Origin: Chitinophagaceae bacterium
Lineage (GTDB): Bacteria > Bacteroidota > Bacteroidia > Chitinophagales > Chitinophagaceae
Assembly: GCA_004173355.1 (NCBI GenBank)
Contig: SEAD01000018.1
Location: forward strand, 1-64,000
Reading direction: 5' to 3'
Length of the DNA stretch: 64,000 bases
A program made the translations under genes and the position numbers. Below the pieces are notes generated by a model, which saw only the letters and a program-made list of their open reading frames with translations, was not told the DNA's origin and did not search any database. Shown in pieces: positions 42,177 to 50,619 of the stretch (its first letter is position 1; every line of letters begins with the position of its first letter).

Positions 42177-45100
42177 ATGAAACAAGTTATTACCCTTGTG
42201 CTGGCATTCGTGCTGTTTGCGCAAAACTCCCAATCGCAATCAGGGACGACGAATTGCGAAAACCTCCAGGCTACTTATTCAACTACTGAATCAAGATGTG
42301 CCTCCACCGGGACAATCACCATCAGCGTGACCGGCGGATCCGGGGAATACAGCTACAAGATCCTCGAACCATTCACCACCCCCCTTACATCCACGTCGCA
42401 GATCAGTGGCCTGCCCCCGGGAACCTACACGGTCCAGGCAAAAGACATGGTCAGTGGTTGTACCCTGGTTCTTGAAAATGTAGTGGTGGCAGGTTCCTAC
42501 AGCGACCCGCGCTTCCAGCTTACCAAAACCGACGTCAGCTGCACGGGCGGATCGGACGGGGCCATAAACGTGACCGGACAACAGTACGGCCGGGCACCAC
42601 TCAGCTACACCATCGTTGCCCCATCACCTGCGGCAATCGGCACAAGCAACGTTTCGGGTGTTTTTTCCGGACTTCCCCCGGGATATTATTATGTACAACT
42701 GCGTGACTCCTGCGGAGGTATCCAGACACGTTCCATCTCGGTGATGGATTACAGCTGGAGTATCAATGCAAGGGTGATCACCAAAATAAACTGTAACACC
42801 GTATCAGTGACCATCGACCTGCTCGACAACAGGGGTAATACAAATGCATCCGGTACCGCCTTCAATGGTTTTGCATACGGGGTTGTGAATGCACCGGGTG
42901 ATACCACCTGGAACAGCACACGCAGCTTCAATTACGTGGCTACTCCATTACGCACGCTGAAATTTGTAGTGCGTGACCGTTGCGGAAATGTCCAGCTCTT
43001 CAACTGGAGCAACCCGGTACCATCACTTGGCAGCAATGTAACCCTCAGCAACCAGGCCTGCGCTACATTCACTGCCCAGGTAACCAGCCCGGCCAACCTG
43101 ACCAGCCCGCAGTACTATCTCCGCGAGGGTCTGACTCCCGTTGCCAATAACAACAACGGCCGGTTTGACAACATACCATACGGATCATATTGTATCGATA
43201 TGGTAGACGCGTGTTATGACACAACCATCACCCGTTGTTTCACGGTAACTGCACCACGTCCCTCACTGGGAGCAACTGTTAACCAGACAGCACTTACCTG
43301 TTCGACCTTCACCGCCGCAGTGACCAGCATCACCAACTTTTTCAACCCGACCTACAGCATCTATACCGCCGGCGGGATCTTTGTTGCCAACAGCAGCAAC
43401 GGCACCTTCACCGGGCTTGCATACGGCGACTATTGTATCCGCGTGCGTTCCAATGCGCCTTGTTACGATACCACCATCGAACGTTGTTTCACTGCCACGC
43501 AGCCGCGACCTGCCATTCCTGTAAACGTCACTACCAATAATATCACCTGCGCCGGCTTTGATGCATCGATTACCGGCACCTATCTTTCAAACCCGCAGTT
43601 CTGCCTCTATAATTCCGTAACCAATGCACTTATCGGTTGTAACGGCGACGGTAATTTCCCGGGACTTGAATTCGGTGACTACTGCGTGCGGATCACCACC
43701 CAGGCCCCCTGTTATGATACCACCATCCAGCGCTGCTTCAGCGTTGGCCAGCCACAGCCATCTGCAGCAGATCCTGTAATCTCTGCAAGGGGTTGTGATG
43801 ACTTCACGGTACGCATCCCGTCGGTAACCAATATTGCGTCTCCTGAATATTGCCTCTTCGATGCTGCAAACAACCCGCTGGGATGCAACAGCACCGGTAC
43901 ATTCACCAACGTACCTTATGGCACCTATTCGATCCGCATCGCCACCACAGCTACAGGCGGCAGCTGCCCGACCTCACCAGTGATAAAAACATTTACAGTA
44001 ACCCGCATCAACCCGACCGCGAATGCAACAGTTACCGTATCAAACAAGGACTGTTCAACCTTCAGTGCTGATATAACCGGTGAAGCAAACCTCATCAACC
44101 CGCATTACTACCTGGTTGACCTGGCCAATAACCCGATCGCCGACAACAACACCGGTACTTTCCATAACATCCCTTATGGTTCATACAAGATCATCATCCG
44201 TGATGCCTGCCCTTCCACCAACCTTGAAAGGAATGTGAGCGCAGCAGGTGACCCGCTGGTATTTACCGCCACCGCAGCCGAATCATGTACTTTCACCACC
44301 ACGAATATCGCGGTGAACGTGAGCGGTGGCCGGGCACCCTTCCTTGCAAGAATACTCAACCCAATGAATGTGGTTGTTGCCACCCAGACGTTCAGCTCTG
44401 CCAGCTTTACATTTGCAGACATTGCGGGACTGCCTGCCGGAATGGAATACACCATTGAAATAACAACGGACTGCGGACAAACCCAGGTAATGAACCTGGC
44501 ACCACGTACCAGCCTCTTCAGCCGCAACAACAACGTATCCTCCAAATGCCCGAGTGCATCATGGGAAAATGGTTCGGGTGAAATCGTCACCGAACTCGTT
44601 TCAAACATCGGGATGTATACACCAACCATTATCCGTCGCAACGGCAGCGTGGTGAACATCGGCCCGACGCTGAACCAGTCGATTTCGGCCAACCACCGCA
44701 GGTACACGTTCTCCGATCTTGGTCCGGCCACTTACATCCTCGAATACAATATCACTACCTGCGCACGCAGGGTATACGATACGATTGTGGTATCAAATTA
44801 TATCTACCCGAACCTGCTTAACTCAGCGGCTTACCAGTGTGACAACAGCAACTTCAGCGTAAACGCAGTTGCCAGCAATGGCGTGGCTCCGTTTACCTAC
44901 GAGATCATCGGCAGTAACCCCGCCGGTCCGAGCATCGTGTCACCGATGCAGAACAGTCCGGTATTCAACATCAATACCGCTGCGGCCTACTCACTCGTAC
45001 GTATGCGTGCAGTGGATGCCTGCGGCAATGGTACCCTGAACGATGTGAGCGTACTGCCACTCGGCCAGCTGACCATCCAGGTAAACAATGTCGACTGCTG

Positions 45101-45872
45101 GTCAAATGCTATCACCCTTTCAGTGGATACCATCCCGAATGCAACTTACGAATGGTACAAAAAAACAAGCGCGACCGATAGTACCCTGATCGGCACCACG
45201 CAGAGTTACCAGATCCCTGCACTGTACCCCAGCCACACCGGCATATATGTTTGTAAAACAGTGGTCAACAGCGGCTGTCTTGTGCGGCTGTCGAGCTACC
45301 ACCTCCGTGGCGCCTGCAGTATTGTGCTTCCGGTTAAGATGCTTGGTTTCGAAGGACGTCTCGAAAACAATAAAGTAAAGCTGAAGTGGAATGTATCGGA
45401 TGAAAAATCGGTAAAGGAATACCAGGTCGAGCGCAAATCGGATAACAGCAGTTTTGAAAAAATCGGAACCGTTACGGCTGAAAACAAAGGCGGCACAAAA
45501 CTCTATCCCTTTACGGATGCGAACCCCGGTTCAGGTATCATCCAGTACAGGCTGAAGATTGTTGCGCTCGACGGGGCAGTGACGTACAGCAATGCCGTAA
45601 CTATCCAGCGGGAACTGGACGAGATCACAGCGGGACCAAACCCGGTGAAAGACATGCTGAAAATCAGCATCACCGGCAAAACAGAAAGCGCATATGAAAT
45701 CAGCCTCGTAAGCATGAATGGCCAGCTGATCCTTTCACAGACAACGGCAACAACAAGGACCGCCAACCTTCAGATTCCACGCACGAGCAGGATGTCGCCA
45801 GGAATGTACATCCTTAAAATAAAGAACCTGGGCACCGGTTCATTGTTCACGAAAAAGATGCTGTTCGAATAA
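42177..45872 (+). CDS. Large secreted repeat protein with type IX sorting domain
   Basis: A 1231-aa exported protein. After a signal peptide (MKQVITLVLAFVLFAQNSQS) come SprB-like segments (TITISVTGGSGEYSYKI, LPPGTYTVQAKD) and five repeats of about 80-85 residues sharing C-x-x-F-x-A near the start, YGxYCIxxxDACYDTTI-like centres and a closing CFTVTxPRP. An Ig-like domain follows near residue 970 (YEWYKKTSATDSTLIG). The end has VLPVKMLGFEGRLENNKVKL and a type A sorting domain (AGPNPVKDMLKISI, SPGMYILKI, ending FTKKMLFE), predicting export by the type IX system and cell-surface anchoring or release. Adhesin-like; ligand unknown. Confidence 0.88.
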   Translation: MKQVITLVLAFVLFAQNSQSQSGTTNCENLQATYSTTESRCASTGTITISVTGGSGEYSYKILEPFTTPLTSTSQISGLPPGTYTVQAKDMVSGCTLVLENVVVAGSYSDPRFQLTKTDVSCTGGSDGAINVTGQQYGRAPLSYTIVAPSPAAIGTSNVSGVFSGLPPGYYYVQLRDSCGGIQTRSISVMDYSWSINARVITKINCNTVSVTIDLLDNRGNTNASGTAFNGFAYGVVNAPGDTTWNSTRSFNYVATPLRTLKFVVRDRCGNVQLFNWSNPVPSLGSNVTLSNQACATFTAQVTSPANLTSPQYYLREGLTPVANNNNGRFDNIPYGSYCIDMVDACYDTTITRCFTVTAPRPSLGATVNQTALTCSTFTAAVTSITNFFNPTYSIYTAGGIFVANSSNGTFTGLAYGDYCIRVRSNAPCYDTTIERCFTATQPRPAIPVNVTTNNITCAGFDASITGTYLSNPQFCLYNSVTNALIGCNGDGNFPGLEFGDYCVRITTQAPCYDTTIQRCFSVGQPQPSAADPVISARGCDDFTVRIPSVTNIASPEYCLFDAANNPLGCNSTGTFTNVPYGTYSIRIATTATGGSCPTSPVIKTFTVTRINPTANATVTVSNKDCSTFSADITGEANLINPHYYLVDLANNPIADNNTGTFHNIPYGSYKIIIRDACPSTNLERNVSAAGDPLVFTATAAESCTFTTTNIAVNVSGGRAPFLARILNPMNVVVATQTFSSASFTFADIAGLPAGMEYTIEITTDCGQTQVMNLAPRTSLFSRNNNVSSKCPSASWENGSGEIVTELVSNIGMYTPTIIRRNGSVVNIGPTLNQSISANHRRYTFSDLGPATYILEYNITTCARRVYDTIVVSNYIYPNLLNSAAYQCDNSNFSVNAVASNGVAPFTYEIIGSNPAGPSIVSPMQNSPVFNINTAAAYSLVRMRAVDACGNGTLNDVSVLPLGQLTIQVNNVDCWSNAITLSVDTIPNATYEWYKKTSATDSTLIGTTQSYQIPALYPSHTGIYVCKTVVNSGCLVRLSSYHLRGACSIVLPVKMLGFEGRLENNKVKLKWNVSDEKSVKEYQVERKSDNSSFEKIGTVTAENKGGTKLYPFTDANPGSGIIQYRLKIVALDGAVTYSNAVTIQRELDEITAGPNPVKDMLKISITGKTESAYEISLVSMNGQLILSQTTATTRTANLQIPRTSRMSPGMYILKIKNLGTGSLFTKKMLFE
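43024..44240 (+). repeat. Five tandem domain repeats in the secreted protein gene
   Basis: Units start near 43024, 43262, 43512, 43760 and 44014 and are about 240-255 bp each. The protein units align well (NVT..NQACATFTAQVTS, NQTALTCSTFTAAVTS, NNITCAGFDASITG, ARGCDDFTVRIPS, SNKDCSTFSADITG), whereas the DNA has diverged, so the array is old rather than a recent amplification. Boundaries are approximate. Confidence 0.75.
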
Positions 45873-45900
45873 ACCGCCAGCATCCAGGGCCACACCACCC

Positions 45901-45929
45901 GGCCGCCTGTGAGGGCGGCCTTTTTTTTT
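45901..45929 (+). terminator. Terminator after the secreted repeat protein gene
   Basis: Seven-bp GC-rich stem GGCCGCC/GGCGGCC, loop TGTGAG, followed by nine T. It also separates this gene from the convergent aldehyde dehydrogenase gene. Confidence 0.93.
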
Positions 45930-45972
45930 AATAACTCATTCCATCCGGTTCACGTTGCCACTGCTGCAGTTT

Positions 45973-47340
45973 TTAACCTTTCCGCAGGTGCCATGCTTTT
46001 GGTTTTGTAAATGCCCGCAGGCCGGTGTAGGAAAGTGTTGAGCCAAAACCAGAATGCCCACGCCCGCTCCATGGCAGTGCCGCACTCACCCGGTCACAGC
46101 AATTCCAGTAACCCGATCCACTGTCAACCTGCCCGAGAATAGACTCCGCGCGGTCGCGGCTGCTGCTATACACACTGGCCGTGAGACCATACTCCGTATC
46201 CTGCATCAGGACGATCGCTTCGGCATCGTCTTTTACTTTCATGATACCGATCACCGGTCCGAACGATTCCTCTTTCATCAGGTCCATGTCATGGCTGGCA
46301 TCGGCAAGTACCGTAGGCTGGAAATAGTATCCCCTTCCCGCAGGCTTTTCACCGCCAGTGAGCAGTCTCGCACCTTTCGCCACCGCATCGCTTACCTGGC
46401 CGGCAAGAAAACCGGACTGGGCAGCTCGGCTCAGCGGACCGATATATACACCCGCTTCCAGCGGATCGCCGGTTTTCCACGACTTCACCTCTTTTACAAA
46501 TTCATCGAGGTAGCGGTCATAGATTTTTTCGTGTACATAAATCCTTTCAACCGCACAGCAGCTCTGCCCGTTATTGTAAAACGCACCATCGGCCGTGGCC
46601 GCAGCCACTGCAGGCACGTCTTCAATATCATCCGCCACATACAACGGATCCTTGCCGCCTAGTTCACATTGCACGGGGATCATACGCGGGGCCACTTTTT
46701 CAAAAATATATTTCCCCGTTCGATAGCTTCCGGTAAAATAATATCCGTCAAATGGCATATCCAGCAGGAGCCTGCCGGTATCCGCCGCCCCTTTTGCCAG
46801 CAGGAAAACATGGCTGTCCACTCCCGCTTCATGCAACAGTTTTTCAATTTCCAGTCCCGTGAGTGTGGCAAACTCGGAAGGTTTATAACAAACGGCGTTC
46901 CCTGCCAGCAGGGCTGGCACGAACACATTCACTCCCACGAGGTATGGGTAGTTCCAGGCGGAGATATTACAGATCACACCCAGCGGGTCGTAACTGATCC
47001 GCTCTTCCATCGTCGCAGTCTCACTGACCAGTTCCGGTGACAGCCATTTGCCGGCACTGCCCGTGAGCCAGTTGATACGTGTGATAGCGCCATTGATCTC
47101 ATTGCGCGACTGCTGAAGGGGTTTGCCTACTTCGCTGGTCAGCACACCGGCAAGCTGTTTGATATTGTCTTTCAGCAAAACCGCAAAACGTTCGATCACT
47201 TCAATCCGCTCCCGCAATGCTTTTGCCGCCCACGATGGCTGTGCCTTCCGGAGCCGCGTGTAAAGGATTTCCAGTGTGGCCGCATTGTCATCCGGCAGTT
47301 CGGTGATCAGTTCTTCTGTTGCTGGATTAATTATTCTCAC
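45973..47340 (-). CDS. NAD(P)-dependent aldehyde dehydrogenase
   Basis: Aldehyde dehydrogenase of 455 aa. Motifs: ICNISAWNYPYLVGVNVFVP, GYYFTGSYRTGKYI (cofactor loop), QCELGGKDPLYV (general base Glu), FYNNGQSCCAVERIYV (catalytic Cys) and EESFGPVIGIMKV. It resembles succinate-semialdehyde and gamma-glutamyl-aminoaldehyde dehydrogenases. As the last gene of the permease-ligase-ADH-hydrolase operon, it probably oxidises a gamma-glutamyl aminoaldehyde to the acid. A GTG start at 47340 gives the expected VRIINPATEEL opening and overlaps the upstream hydrolase gene by 14 nt; the frame is open 53 codons further but reads through that gene. Confidence 0.88.
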   Translation of the reverse strand: MRIINPATEELITELPDDNAATLEILYTRLRKAQPSWAAKALRERIEVIERFAVLLKDNIKQLAGVLTSEVGKPLQQSRNEINGAITRINWLTGSAGKWLSPELVSETATMEERISYDPLGVICNISAWNYPYLVGVNVFVPALLAGNAVCYKPSEFATLTGLEIEKLLHEAGVDSHVFLLAKGAADTGRLLLDMPFDGYYFTGSYRTGKYIFEKVAPRMIPVQCELGGKDPLYVADDIEDVPAVAAATADGAFYNNGQSCCAVERIYVHEKIYDRYLDEFVKEVKSWKTGDPLEAGVYIGPLSRAAQSGFLAGQVSDAVAKGARLLTGGEKPAGRGYYFQPTVLADASHDMDLMKEESFGPVIGIMKVKDDAEAIVLMQDTEYGLTASVYSSSRDRAESILGQVDSGSGYWNCCDRVSAALPWSGRGHSGFGSTLSYTGLRAFTKPKAWHLRKG

Positions 47341-48052
47341 TGTATTTTTTTGAAGCGTTAATAAACTGGTCACGGATGCCGGCAGATGCCGGTTCGTCCT
47401 GTAACCCGAAACGGAACATCCGTTCTGGATGCCACTGCACAGCGAGCAGGAACGATAACCCCTCCGGGGAAATCCGCTCCAGTGATTCGGGTTCACCATC
47501 TTGTGAAAATGCGCCTATCCGAAAACCCGGGGCCACCTGCCCTACCGACTGGTGATGTGCGCTGTTGATGCTGATCCGGCTGCTGCGCACGATCGCGGAC
47601 AACTGGCTTCCCTCTTCCACATTCGCCCAATGTTGCTTATCGCCGGGTATGGCGCGGTGCGTCTGGTTACCAGCGATACCCAGGTCCTGTGTCAGTGTAC
47701 CACCCGACAAGGCGTTGATCAGTTGCATGCCGCGACAGACCCCCAGCACCGGCAAACCGAGTTGCTGTGTTTTTTCAAAAAGCTGTTTTTCAAAAACATC
47801 CCTTGTTTTATTAAATAGTTCCGGTGCATTCGGGTAACCCTCCTGCATTCCATAAAGCGATGGCTGTATATCCACCCCACCCGAAAAAAGTATTCCGGCA
47901 AATCCATCCAGTTCCGGCAAGCCCGCGGATGGATACAGTGTCACGATCTCCATCCCGCTCCCTGCGCCCTCGAGCCAACGGAGGTAGTTCAGTTGTTTTT
48001 CTTCGAGTTTGTTTTCATCCATCCCGGTAAATGTCACTCCTATCTTTCTCAT
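47327..48052 (-). CDS. Class I glutamine-amidotransferase-like gamma-glutamyl hydrolase (PuuD-like)
   Basis: Peptidase C26-type hydrolase, 241 aa, related to PuuD, which cleaves gamma-glutamyl-GABA to glutamate and GABA. Seen: GFAGILFSGGVDIQPSLY, the nucleophile Cys in GLPVLGVCRGMQLINALSGG, and the His/Glu of the triad in LLAVQWHPERM. In this operon it would release glutamate from a gamma-glutamyl amino acid, closing the cycle started by the ligase. It overlaps the alcohol dehydrogenase gene by 4 nt upstream and the aldehyde dehydrogenase by 14 nt downstream. Confidence 0.88.
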   Translation of the reverse strand: MRKIGVTFTGMDENKLEEKQLNYLRWLEGAGSGMEIVTLYPSAGLPELDGFAGILFSGGVDIQPSLYGMQEGYPNAPELFNKTRDVFEKQLFEKTQQLGLPVLGVCRGMQLINALSGGTLTQDLGIAGNQTHRAIPGDKQHWANVEEGSQLSAIVRSSRISINSAHHQSVGQVAPGFRIGAFSQDGEPESLERISPEGLSFLLAVQWHPERMFRFGLQDEPASAGIRDQFINASKKYSENN

Positions 48053-49197
48053 AATGCCTCCTGGTAAAGCGTCCGGAAATCAGCACGGCTGACGGGACGT
48101 GGATTATTGGGATGGGCAAAATCAGCCAATGCAAGATCCGCAAGCGTATCAAGGTGTTCCTCTTTTACGCCAACATCCCGGAGCCGGGATGGGATACTGA
48201 TGGCTGCATTCAGGGCATGCAGGTATTCCACGACTGCCGCGCCGGTTTTTTCATTCAGTTCCAGCACCTCGGCAATGCGTTTGAATTTATGTTCCGATCC
48301 CGGGATATTAAATGCCATGCCATAGGGAATGTTCACCGCGTTGGCGAGGCCATGATGGGTATCCAGCAGGCTCGACATCGGATGGGCAAGTGAATGCACT
48401 ACTCCCAGGCCTTTCTGGAATGCCACTGCACCCATGAGTGACGCAACCAGCATCTTGCTTTTATTTTCCAGGTCTGGTTTTTTCACCGCGTCCCTGAGCG
48501 ACTGATGTATCAGTGAAATGCCTTCCAGCGCGATGCCATCACACATGGGATGGAACATGTTTACAAGGAACGCTTCCATATTATGGGTGAGTGCATCCAT
48601 CCCGGTTGCGGCGGTGATGGGTGCAGGCAGGTCCATCGTCAGCAAGGGATCTGCAAAGACAATCTTCGCCAGGAGTTTTGGGGAAAAAAGGATTTTCTTC
48701 TGGTGGGTTTCATCGTCAGCGATAATGGCACTGCGACCCACCTCACTGCCGGTGCCCGCAGTGGTGGGGATAGTGATGAAATGCGGAACCGTTCCGGTCA
48801 CATATACATCCCCGCCAATCAGGTCATCGTATTTAAAAAGATCCTCGCGGTGATCAACCCGAAGCACGATCGCGCGCGCCACATCGATGGCTGCACCACC
48901 ACCGACCCCGATGATACAGTCCCGGCTGGTATTGTCATACAGCTCTGTGCCCCTGTATACATCCGACTTGACGGGGTTTTTATGGATGTCGCTGAACACT
49001 TCAGCGGAAAGACCCGCCGCTTCGAGTGAAGACAGAATTTTCCGGAAAAAATCCAGTTGCACCACATTGGGATCTGATACCAGCAACGGACGCCGCAGCT
49101 TGCTGGACAAAAGATAAGCCGGCAGTTCGCCGGTCACACCAGCGCCGAAGCGGATGGTGGTTGGAAAGTTGTACTGATATACCTGGTTGAATGACAC
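48049..49197 (-). CDS. Iron-containing alcohol dehydrogenase
   Basis: Group III alcohol dehydrogenase of 382 aa. NAD-binding segment IIGVGGGAAIDVARAIVLR, then TIPTTAGTGSEVGRSAII. Iron ligands lie in GMDALTHNMEAFL and GLGVVHSLAHPMSSLLDTHH (Asp and three His). Its presence between a gamma-glutamyl ligase and an aldehyde dehydrogenase suggests that the amine substrate carries a hydroxyl group, such as ethanolamine or another amino-alcohol, since simple polyamine routes use an oxidase here. It ends in a 4-nt overlap with the hydrolase gene. Confidence 0.9.
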   Translation of the reverse strand: MSFNQVYQYNFPTTIRFGAGVTGELPAYLLSSKLRRPLLVSDPNVVQLDFFRKILSSLEAAGLSAEVFSDIHKNPVKSDVYRGTELYDNTSRDCIIGVGGGAAIDVARAIVLRVDHREDLFKYDDLIGGDVYVTGTVPHFITIPTTAGTGSEVGRSAIIADDETHQKKILFSPKLLAKIVFADPLLTMDLPAPITAATGMDALTHNMEAFLVNMFHPMCDGIALEGISLIHQSLRDAVKKPDLENKSKMLVASLMGAVAFQKGLGVVHSLAHPMSSLLDTHHGLANAVNIPYGMAFNIPGSEHKFKRIAEVLELNEKTGAAVVEYLHALNAAISIPSRLRDVGVKEEHLDTLADLALADFAHPNNPRPVSRADFRTLYQEAL

Positions 49198-49260
49198 GGT
49201 AGTGTTATTTTAAAGGTTAGGTATATGGCAGGCGTAATCGTTGTGTGATGCCGGGGCATC

Positions 49261-50619
49261 TTATATGATCTCGAGATAACGTCGGAGTTCCCAGTCTGTC
49301 ACCGCTTTCAGGTGTTGCTTCCACTCCCATTCCCGTGTACCGGTAAAATGGGCCGTGAATTCCTCACCAAAAAGTTCGGCAGCAATTGGCGATGACTTCA
49401 TATTTGCTGCAGCCTGTTCGAGTGTGTGTGGCAGTTGTCCGTTTGAAAAATCAAGGTAACCGTTGCCCACACTCCTCGGCTGGCCGAGGCTGAGTTTGTT
49501 GCGGATTCCATATAAACCCGATGCCACTGATGCGGCCATGGCGAGATAGGGATTTGCATCGGCACCGATCACGCGGTTTTCGATCCGTGCGGAAGCGGGT
49601 GATGCCGCGAGGATCCTCAGTGCGACGGTGCGGTTGTCCAGTCCCCAGGTCAGTGTGGTAGGCGCCCAGGCCCCTTCTACCAGCCGTTTGTAACTATTGA
49701 TCGTGGGTGCATACATCGGCAACACATAGGGGAGACAATACAACTGGCCGGCTACATACTGCTGCATGGTTTCACTCATGGAATGTTCCGCCTTGCCATC
49801 AAAGAAAACGTTGTTGCCTTTTTTGTCGCTGAGACTCTGGTGCACATGTCCTCCGCAACCCGGAAGGCTCTCATTGATTTTGGCCATGAAACTGGCGATG
49901 ATCCCGTGGCGGTAGGCAATCTCCTTTACAGCAGTTTTAAACAGCACTGCCCGGTCACCGGCTTCCACAAGACCGGAATATTCGATGGCCGCTTCGTAGG
50001 TACCCGGGCCTGTTTCGGTATGGATGCCCTCTACCGGGATCCCGAATTTCCCCAGCAGGTCAAAGAGGTCGGTAAAAAAATCGCTGTTGTAGGAAGTGCG
50101 CAGGTGCGAGTAACCAAACATACCCGGCGTAAGTGGCGTCAGCTGCCGGAAGTTTTTGCTGTGCAGGGTCTGTGGGGTTTCAAGGAAGTTGTACCATTCG
50201 AATTCCTGTGAGGCATTGACCGTGTAACCCATTTCGCCTGCCACACCAGCAATCTTTTTCAGCAGTTGCCGCGGGTCAACCGCAGAAGGTTGCTGTTGTT
50301 TGTCGGTGAGCTCGGCCAGGAAAAAAGGAATGTCCCCTTCCCATGGAATACTCCGGAAAGTGGACAGGTCCAGCCGCGCAGGCGAGTCAGGATATCCTGT
50401 ATGCCAACCGGTGTAGGCCAGCTTTTCATAGGCAGTGTCGGCGGAATCCCAGCCAAAGATGACATCGCAGAAACTGGTGTGGCTCTCTACGGCGGACAGG
50501 AATTTCCTGGTCGAGATATATTTTCCACGGAGCACACCATCGATATCAGTGATCGCGAGTTTCACTTTTCCCGAAGGGTGGTCCGTGACCGCCTTGATGG
50601 TCTCCTGTTTAGTACTCAT
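49261..50619 (-). CDS. Glutamine synthetase-like gamma-glutamyl-amine ligase
   Basis: ATP-dependent ligase of 452 aa in the glutamine synthetase superfamily, PuuA/GlnA-like. Catalytic-domain motifs include TETGPGTYEAAIEYSG (metal-binding Glu), MAKINESLPGCGGHVHQSLS (GGHVH for the GS His loop), YKRLVEGAWAPTTLTWGLDN and RIENRVIGADANPYLAMAAS. The Tyr-adenylylation loop of housekeeping GS is not evident. Context argues for gamma-glutamylation of an amine imported by the adjacent permease (4-nt overlap). The amine cannot be identified from sequence. Confidence 0.88.
   Translation of the reverse strand: MSTKQETIKAVTDHPSGKVKLAITDIDGVLRGKYISTRKFLSAVESHTSFCDVIFGWDSADTAYEKLAYTGWHTGYPDSPARLDLSTFRSIPWEGDIPFFLAELTDKQQQPSAVDPRQLLKKIAGVAGEMGYTVNASQEFEWYNFLETPQTLHSKNFRQLTPLTPGMFGYSHLRTSYNSDFFTDLFDLLGKFGIPVEGIHTETGPGTYEAAIEYSGLVEAGDRAVLFKTAVKEIAYRHGIIASFMAKINESLPGCGGHVHQSLSDKKGNNVFFDGKAEHSMSETMQQYVAGQLYCLPYVLPMYAPTINSYKRLVEGAWAPTTLTWGLDNRTVALRILAASPASARIENRVIGADANPYLAMAASVASGLYGIRNKLSLGQPRSVGNGYLDFSNGQLPHTLEQAAANMKSSPIAAELFGEEFTAHFTGTREWEWKQHLKAVTDWELRRYLEII

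Noticed and set aside
43024-44240. Repeats considered as a CRISPR array or mobile repeat
   Set aside because: They are in-frame protein-domain repeats of about 240-255 bp with diverged DNA, lacking the short identical repeats and spacers of CRISPR.
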